From Paramecium octaurelia (Eukaryota; Ciliophora; Oligohymenophorea; Peniculida; Parameciidae), in assembly GCA_905182995.1 (NCBI GenBank), contig CAJJDP010000096.1:346085-388243 (forward strand): DNA of 42,159 nucleotides, written 5' to 3'. Position 1 is the first letter of the stretch, and the number at the start of each line of letters is the position of its first letter. A program made the translations under genes and the position numbers. Under the pieces are notes generated by a model that had not been told where the DNA came from, did no database searches, and was given only the letters and a program-made list of their open reading frames with translations. This document shows positions 35,940 to 42,159 of this stretch, piece after piece.

Positions 35940-36900
35940 AAGTTTGCTCTTCTTTCAAGTTGCTAACATATTTAGCTACAATATACAAATATCTATCTAA
36001 ATCCATCAGATATTATTGCATTCCATATCTTTTTCATTGTTATTTCTAAAAATACTTTGAAGAACTTTTAGGTATACCTAAAAGTTGTATTCATAACCTC
36101 CTTTTCATCTAATTTTACAGTAATTGTGAATATGGTGTGATTTATGATAAAAAAGTTGAATAAATTCCATATATTGATATACTTGAATAAATGCATATTC
36201 CTACATATTCATTTAACTTCGTTGTTTTGGGGTTTAATTATCCTTAGCATTTAGTTATATGCTCATTTCTCAATGATTTTAATTGATTAAGATACCTAAA
36301 TATTTATATTTTTTACAAATGTTCTTCCAAGTAAATATTAAATACGGATGGGATATTGGAGAACCTTGCATTAATCCATTCTCATACCATACTTTTTCTC
36401 TTTTTGTCTAATAGAATTATAAAATCAAATAAGGAATGTAGACCTATTGAGAATTCTACCTTATTTCATCAAGTAATTTCTAAGATTTCATAATCATTCA
36501 AAAATCTGCAAAACAAGCTTGATAAAATCTGACGATATTCAACATATATACTAATAGTTTTTTTGATTATTTAGGAATTCAGGGGAACATTTATTCATTA
36601 GGATTAATCTCACCTAATACATATCCGTTTCAAATATACTATTGGTTCATAACTCAACTAATAGTTGAAAATTCTTTGCATTTTGATAAATTGATATGAT
36701 ATACAATATTTAAGATCCTTATATTCAAATAACGTAGCATACAATATGCTTCATCAACGATAATTTGTTCACATTTTAACCATTTAGTAATGACTATATG
36801 TATGTTTATTAGATAAATAGTTCTAGTAAATAGTACTCAAAGACAAAATAAATTAATGTGAAAAGTTATTCTTACGGTTGTATGAATTTATTTCCTTAAT
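35940..36900 (-). mobile_element. Decayed reverse transcriptase (non-LTR retrotransposon-like) remnant
   Basis: Reading the minus strand, 36395-36352 gives KVWYENGLMQGSPIS, matching the reverse transcriptase motif G-x-x-Q-G-S-P-(I/L)-S. After a one-base slip, 36344-36321 gives FNIYLEE, matching the following P-x-L-F-N-x-Y segment, and 36314-36282 gives KYKYLGILIN, matching the K-Y-L-G motif late in the palm/thumb. The catalytic (Y/F)-x-D-D stretch that should lie between is missing, so the copy is dead. Upstream (36900-36550) are coding-like pieces compatible with the fingers domain, and downstream (36080-35940) pieces such as LGIPKSSSKYF compatible with the C-terminal part. Several TGA codons and frame changes interrupt it. 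No terminal repeats, endonuclease or poly(A) tail could be identified. Confidence 0.6.
36063..36086. repeat. 24-bp perfect palindrome
   Basis: AACTTTTAGGTA immediately followed by its reverse complement TACCTAAAAGTT, with no spacer. It lies within the reverse transcriptase remnant. Confidence 0.85.
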
Positions 36901-39493
36901 AATATATAAAATAGAAATGCCTTCTTGCAAACAAGAATGGAAATAATGTTAATTTGGTAAGGATAAATCAAAATGGTGAATTTATCACATAGCAATCCAT
37001 TCAATTTGAGAATTACTTTATATTTGGATAGGTGAGTGAAAATGGAAAGTAGTTGATGACTTGGGAGTTTAATTCAAGAAAAATTTTAATTAGAAAAATG
37101 AGCAATTATGAATAATGGATCATTAAATAAATTATTAATATATTTACCTCAATAAAGCTAAAAAATTACAGATATGACGTATACATTTCAAAATATAACA
37201 TGTGAGATGATTATGAAAATTTTAATTAATTTGGAAAATAAATCATGTTGTATTTAAATTTCAAAAATTTAATTCTAATGATGAAATAATCTTGCAGTTT
37301 CAAAATAACTTTTCAAAATTACAATTAAATTGTAGATTTGAAAATTGCTAGTTTACATTTATTTCAAATAAGAAGTATATAATATTAGCTCTTTTACAAC
37401 ACAAGCTCATTAAAATGAATATACTTTTTCTTAAATTTCAAACCATAAACGTCATAGTAATTGCTAGATATACATTTTTGTTTTAAGTTGTGTTAACCCA
37501 AATCTGAGTAAAATCTCTTTGTTTGATTCCATCCTAATTATATATTGAGGAGATTGAAACTGCTATCCTGATTGTCTTGCTAAGGACCACTCAGGACTCA
37601 TAGTAATATAAGTGAACTCCACTTATTTCGTACTAAATACCAAAAAAAATAATGTTTTCGAGCCATGTCCATTAAAATATATAGTTTTTTCTCAAAAAAG
37701 TAATAAAAATTCTATACTGCCTTTATTATATTAATTTGTCTTTAACAATCAGAAGAAAAATTATCATAGGTCAAATAAGAAAATAGCTTCCAAAATTTTA
37801 GTCTTAACAAAATGTCAAATAATTATTCGAAAAAAGTGAAAAACTGAATTATTAGTGGATACACTTTTTAGTTTATAAACAAATGGCTTTTTAATTTATT
37901 AGAGTCTTGAGTCTTTTACCTTTTAGTTTATTTATTTCATTTTGTTGAATTTATATTGCTCTTGATTATTGTTTTTGCTTTACTTTCACAATTGATTACT
38001 TGAATTTTTAACATTATTCTGGAGATTGTTAAATAAAATATTTACAAATTTTGAGGTTGAGACTTAAATTTCCAAGGTCTGATTAATTAAAATTGTTACT
38101 TTTATAAAATAAAGTTATTGAAATAGCTTAGTTGACTTAGTTGCGAGCCTGCTCATTATATCTGAGTTATTAGCTACCAAAGAATCCTCTTATTTTTGAT
38201 TTAGCAAAGTTCTTCCTCTCAACTCTTTAATTCTTTGAACAGCAAAGAAATTGAAACTATCAAAAATCTCCCTTTCGAATAACGAGTGAATTGCTCAAAA
38301 ATAAACTCCTAAATTTTTTTCAGTATATTTGAGGCTATTTTTATTATACAGGAAACTATAACAGCATTAATTATCAAATAAAAATAGATAATTTATTAAG
38401 TCTTAACAAAAATTATATTATGGATCAACTACTATTTATATTAATAATTTTTAGACCAATAATCGACAATTCCTAAGAATGTAACTATAAGAATACATTT
38501 TTTTTATCAATTTTAGATTATGATTATTTTAAAATAGCCCGAAAATTTCACTTATTCTCTGATTTTCTAAACCACAATATAATCCCCTCAAGACTGAAAA
38601 TAATGCTTTTCTCACAAATGCTATAATTGCTTAGTAAATATGATGAGTTTCTTATTTCTGATTATGATTCAGAGCAACTTTGACCTTTTTCTTAAATTTT
38701 TTGTTGTCTATCTGAATTTACAATATATACATTTTTTTTTGAGGAGTCTTTTAAATGGATTTCATAGTTCAATTGTAAACAATAGATTCACAAAATTTTC
38801 TTGCTTACAAGCAAAAAATTCAAAGGACTTCTATGATAACTAGTAATCCCACTAATCATAAAATGATGGTACCTTTTTTTGAGAAAATGATTGCATGACA
38901 AATTATTGAAAAGATATAAAATTATTTCTCTAATGGAATTCTCGAATGATACTAAAGGATGAAATTAAGCTCTGAAGATAATCAAACCACAATAAATACT
39001 TTTTGGAGTTTTAGTCGCAGGAAAATCCTAAGCTTTTGTAATTTAATAAATTAGAATCATTAATGTTAATAATTTAAACCTTAACATTGTTTAAATGTCT
39101 AATTCTTGAAATTTTGCTAATATGAACTTTATTCAAATCGCTATTAATTTATTTGAGCAATCAAAGGTGAAATCATTTGATTTAAAAAACTCTTGAAATA
39201 TTAAATTTTAATTAATACTAGTCAAAATAGTGTCTATTTAGAAACATTTTGGTTGAAACAGAATAAGGATGAGCATATCAAAGTTAAATGAAGAGATAAT
39301 ACAGATCCTCTTATACATTAAAAAAAAGAAAAAAATTAATGAATATCTGAAATCCATTATTCTTATAAAATTCAATTCTTTTCAAAATTTAAGAGTAAAA
39401 TTCAAAAGGATAAAAAATCCTTGTTAAAATTTATTGAAATTATGAATGATTAATAATTTTGAAATTATAGCGTCTCTATGAAGTATTTATTGA
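36901..39493. other. Subtelomeric AT-rich stretch without supported genes
   Basis: Only short, compositionally biased frames are present, for example a hydrophobic one at 38640-38890 and a minus-strand coding-like scrap near 37480-37620. None has a domain, a convincing start or intron structure. Probably decayed or never coding. Confidence 0.45.
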
Positions 39494-39925
39494 CATAATT
39501 CAGATTATTCTCTAAAATAAGTACTTTAAATTTTTATTCAATACAAATAATAAGTATCTGGAGGTCATTAACCTGAAATTTGCAACCTAAGATATAAAAT
39601 TAAAAGAAAATCCTTTGATTTAAGGAATTAAAGTTGGTTATTTATTTTGATTATAGATTTAATAGTTCTATCAACGAATGTAGAAAGTATTCATAAAGTG
39701 AAAGAAATGAAAAAAAAAAAAATATTCAAAAAGTTGTTTGAAAGGCTCAGAAATAGTGGCCTTCAGATGAAGAAATTTACAACCTCTTTATTAACTTTGA
39801 GGCGGGAAAATTATTTGAGAGAAGTTTTATATAATAGTATCTCAATTCTTTTTGAATACTCACCTTTTTGGCCTTTTGAATTCTATTTGATCGTATATAT
39901 CACCTCTAAGGAATAAATGGATTGA
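39494..39925 (+). pseudogene. Isolated open frame, possible gene relic (143 codons)
   Basis: TGA-free from 39494 to the TGA at 39923. The product has basic segments (KVKEMKKKKIFKKLF) and alternating Leu/Arg-rich stretches (LRRENYLREVLYNS), with coding-like composition compared with its surroundings. There is no Met near the beginning, no intron signal and no recognised domain. Could be an exon relic or chance. Confidence 0.25.
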
Positions 39926-42116
39926 AATAGTTGTTGAATGAATGCTAAAATTAATGTTTATACATATTATTTAACTTTCAAAAGATTCTTGCAGAGGATT
40001 GTGTTTGTAAAATCTGGCAATATCTATCCATGTAAAGATAACGCTAGATGAATTACTAAGTTTTTGAAAATTCAAATGAGTAAGCAATAAGTTTTTCATC
40101 AGAAAAATCCATTTAATAAAATTATTTTAGGTAAATCAAATTCTAGTCGAAGTAGAAAGAATTCAATAAATATTCTCAAGTTGTCCTCTCAGTTCTAATC
40201 CTTTGCATAGACTAATTAAATAATGACATTGTTAGCACATTGATTTAAGAAAGTTTATTTGTTTACACTTTTAGTTTATTTAAATTTTCATAGATATTAG
40301 TCATCTTGGTCAGTCAGCAATTAAAATGCCAGAGACTTACTTAAAAATGAAACAAAAATTATCCTTTTAGCTTTTAAACTTAGCAAGTTTCCGAAATATT
40401 ATTCTTAAAGTTGACATTATAGTTAACTTACCTATTCAGCAGTAAGTTTAAAGTAAAAATTTTATCATAATAAATTTGACCCTTTACCAAATTTTCGTCT
40501 CCAAATTATTGATTTCCTGTCTGAAAATGTGCCGCTCCTATGATTGAAAGCAGGAAGTTAAGTCTATCACAAATCTCTTTATTTTCCTTATTATATTCTG
40601 TTTGATGAATATTCAGTATCAGAATTTATGAGCTCCCAATTCAAATGACTCGAGAATTTGCTGTTACTATCTTCCCATCTTTCCAAATGTTTTTCTAAAT
40701 ATCACTATCATTAGTTGTTATTTATTCCTCATTTTGGTTTATCATTTATTTCCCCCTTAGAATTCCCCATTTCTCAAGTATCTTATTCTTCTTGTAAAAT
40801 GTATCCATGCTTGTGTCTAATTAATAATATCATCTTTACACTATGAATAATCTTTTGACAAAAAATATCCTTAAAGTCCCTATTTAAATTCCAGTTTTCA
40901 TTACAAAAATATTAATAGTTATTCAAAGTTGAAACCTATTGACAGTATTTTCTTTCATTTATTTAATATTCTACAGGCCAATGAAGTGGTTTTATTTAAT
41001 CAAATTTTTAGATCTCTTACCCTTGTTAAGTTCATCTCTTTTCAATTATATCTAAATTTACTTTTTTAAAATTGTATTATATAAGATTTAATTTGATTAG
41101 TAATTAGTATTTGAAGTTTTTTCTGTTAATTTTTTTAAATTTATTATTTTATAAATTCCAGAGATTTAATTTTAAATATTTTTATTTCCACAACTTCACT
41201 GATTAAGAAAATAATTAGGATTAAAGATTAGCCTAACAATAGAAATTTTTCTTTATCTTTTTAAAAGGTAAATTTTAATTGTAATTAATTTGAAATTGTC
41301 TAATTAAATAATAATGTGAATATTAGAAAGATTTGAAAAATGTAGTTTTCTATGAAACCATTTTCTAAAGTTAATCTTTCGAATTGGAATATAATATTAT
41401 TTTTCAATCATTTAAATTTTTATTCTATTCATAATTTGCATCTATCTGTAAATTATTTACATTGCGATAACTCAAGGCTTTTAAATAAACTTGCTATTTT
41501 CAGCTAACCATAACAATATTACATATAATCAATATTTTATGAAAAAATTGATAATTAGAGTAAAATAATCTTGCTTTTATGTAAAGTTAATCTTGAAGTT
41601 ATAGTCTACAATTGCCAATCATAATCATTCAAAAGGACTTGAATTTGAGATTTGATTTTTCGATTATTATACATTTTACTTTGAGAATGGTTTATAAAAT
41701 GCTCACCCTAGCCTCATATATTATTTAATATCAATAAATAATTGACCCTTATTTTCAAAGCAGTTTCGAATCACTTAGCGATGTGCAAACAAAAATTATC
41801 AAAAGTGGTTTTTTCATTTCATAATCATACTTAAATACAACAATATTCAAATTGATAAATCCAATGTATAATTTGAGTAAAAGGATTTAGAATTAAATTA
41901 TGTTTACAATAATAATAGGAAACAATTTCATATATTAGGTGTAAAGATACTAACACTCATATAACATTATGAGATAGTTAAATTGTAACGACAACAATTT
42001 TAAAATTTGGAATGTCAAGAAAAAAGATACAACTCAGGTTCAAAGGGAAGCACTCCATCATTCAGACCATTAACAATCATCATCACCCTATGAGGCCAAC
42101 TATGAAGATTCTTTTT
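39926..42116. other. Telomere-proximal region, no supported gene
   Basis: AT-rich. Minus-strand scraps near 40920-40450 look coding-like (for example IFCQKIIHSVKMILLIRHK and IWRRKFGKG) but are broken by TGA and frame changes. The last 60 bp before the telomere are less AT-rich and contain CATCATCACC-type sequence. Confidence 0.45.
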
Positions 42117-42159
42117 GGGTTTGGGGTTGGGGTTTGGGTTTGGGTTTTGGGTTTGGGTT
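42117..42159 (+). repeat. Telomere repeats (mixed G3T3 / G4T2)
   Basis: Seven G-rich units: GGGTTT, GGGGTT, GGGGTTT, GGGTTT, GGGTTTT, GGGTTT, GGGTT. The G-rich strand is at the 3' end, as expected of a right-hand chromosome end. The mixture of units is characteristic of Paramecium telomerase, which adds both forms. The array is probably cut by the end of the sequence. Confidence 0.97.

Noticed and set aside
38640..38890. Hydrophobic plus-strand frame starting MMSFLFLIMIQ
   Set aside because: Very AT-rich with Phe/Leu/Ile bias expected by chance in T-rich DNA; no domain, introns or neighbours to support it.
1..42159. CRISPR arrays, bacterial operons, tRNA or rRNA genes
   Set aside because: No spaced direct repeats, Shine-Dalgarno-type spacing, tRNA cloverleaf or rRNA sequence recognised; the code, introns and telomere are ciliate.

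Overview
This window reads as a macronuclear chromosome end from a ciliate of the Paramecium type. The DNA is very AT-rich. Long reading frames open only when TAA and TAG are read as glutamine and TGA is the sole stop. Introns are 20-29 nt, nearly all GTA...(T/C/A)AG. The right edge ends in a 43-nt array of mixed G3T3/G4T2 telomere repeats. There is no telomere on the left, so this is the last 42 kb of a scaffold.

Layout. 1-4621: no intact gene, but 712-3692 holds coding-like, frame-broken stretches. 4622-15874: a giant membrane protein gene (gene 1) with signal peptide, many cysteine-rich furin/EGF-like repeats, a REJ-like ectodomain, a GPS-like motif and about five membrane spans. 15875-16823: decayed coding fragments. 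17443-29920: a second giant gene of the same architecture (gene 2), with many frameshifts and in-frame TGA codons, called here a probable pseudogene. 30035-30319: a small unrecognised gene. 30694-33986 (minus): a WD40 protein with an N-terminal zinc-binding motif, a coiled coil and 14 WD units of exactly 126 bp. 34450-34752: another small unrecognised gene. 35-42 kb: a gene-poor subtelomere with the remains of a reverse transcriptase (minus strand, about 35940-36900), then the telomere.

Assembly caveats. Single N at 10937 and at 21552 and a 421-N gap at 23531-23951 each sit where a 0.9-1.9 kb block is repeated almost exactly. Read literally, each junction breaks the frame; dropping one copy restores it. 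The blocks are probably contig-end overlaps, alleles or close paralogues placed in series. Several apparent one-base losses in A/T runs may be consensus errors, but the in-frame TGA codons are harder to explain that way.

The main biological story is a subtelomeric cluster of giant Cys-rich REJ/GPS receptor-like genes at different stages of decay. Gene 1 carries at least 18 phase-1 introns that usually mark repeat boundaries; gene 2 has none in its Cys-rich region. Next to it is a WD40 gene whose own repeats have recently been copied or homogenised.
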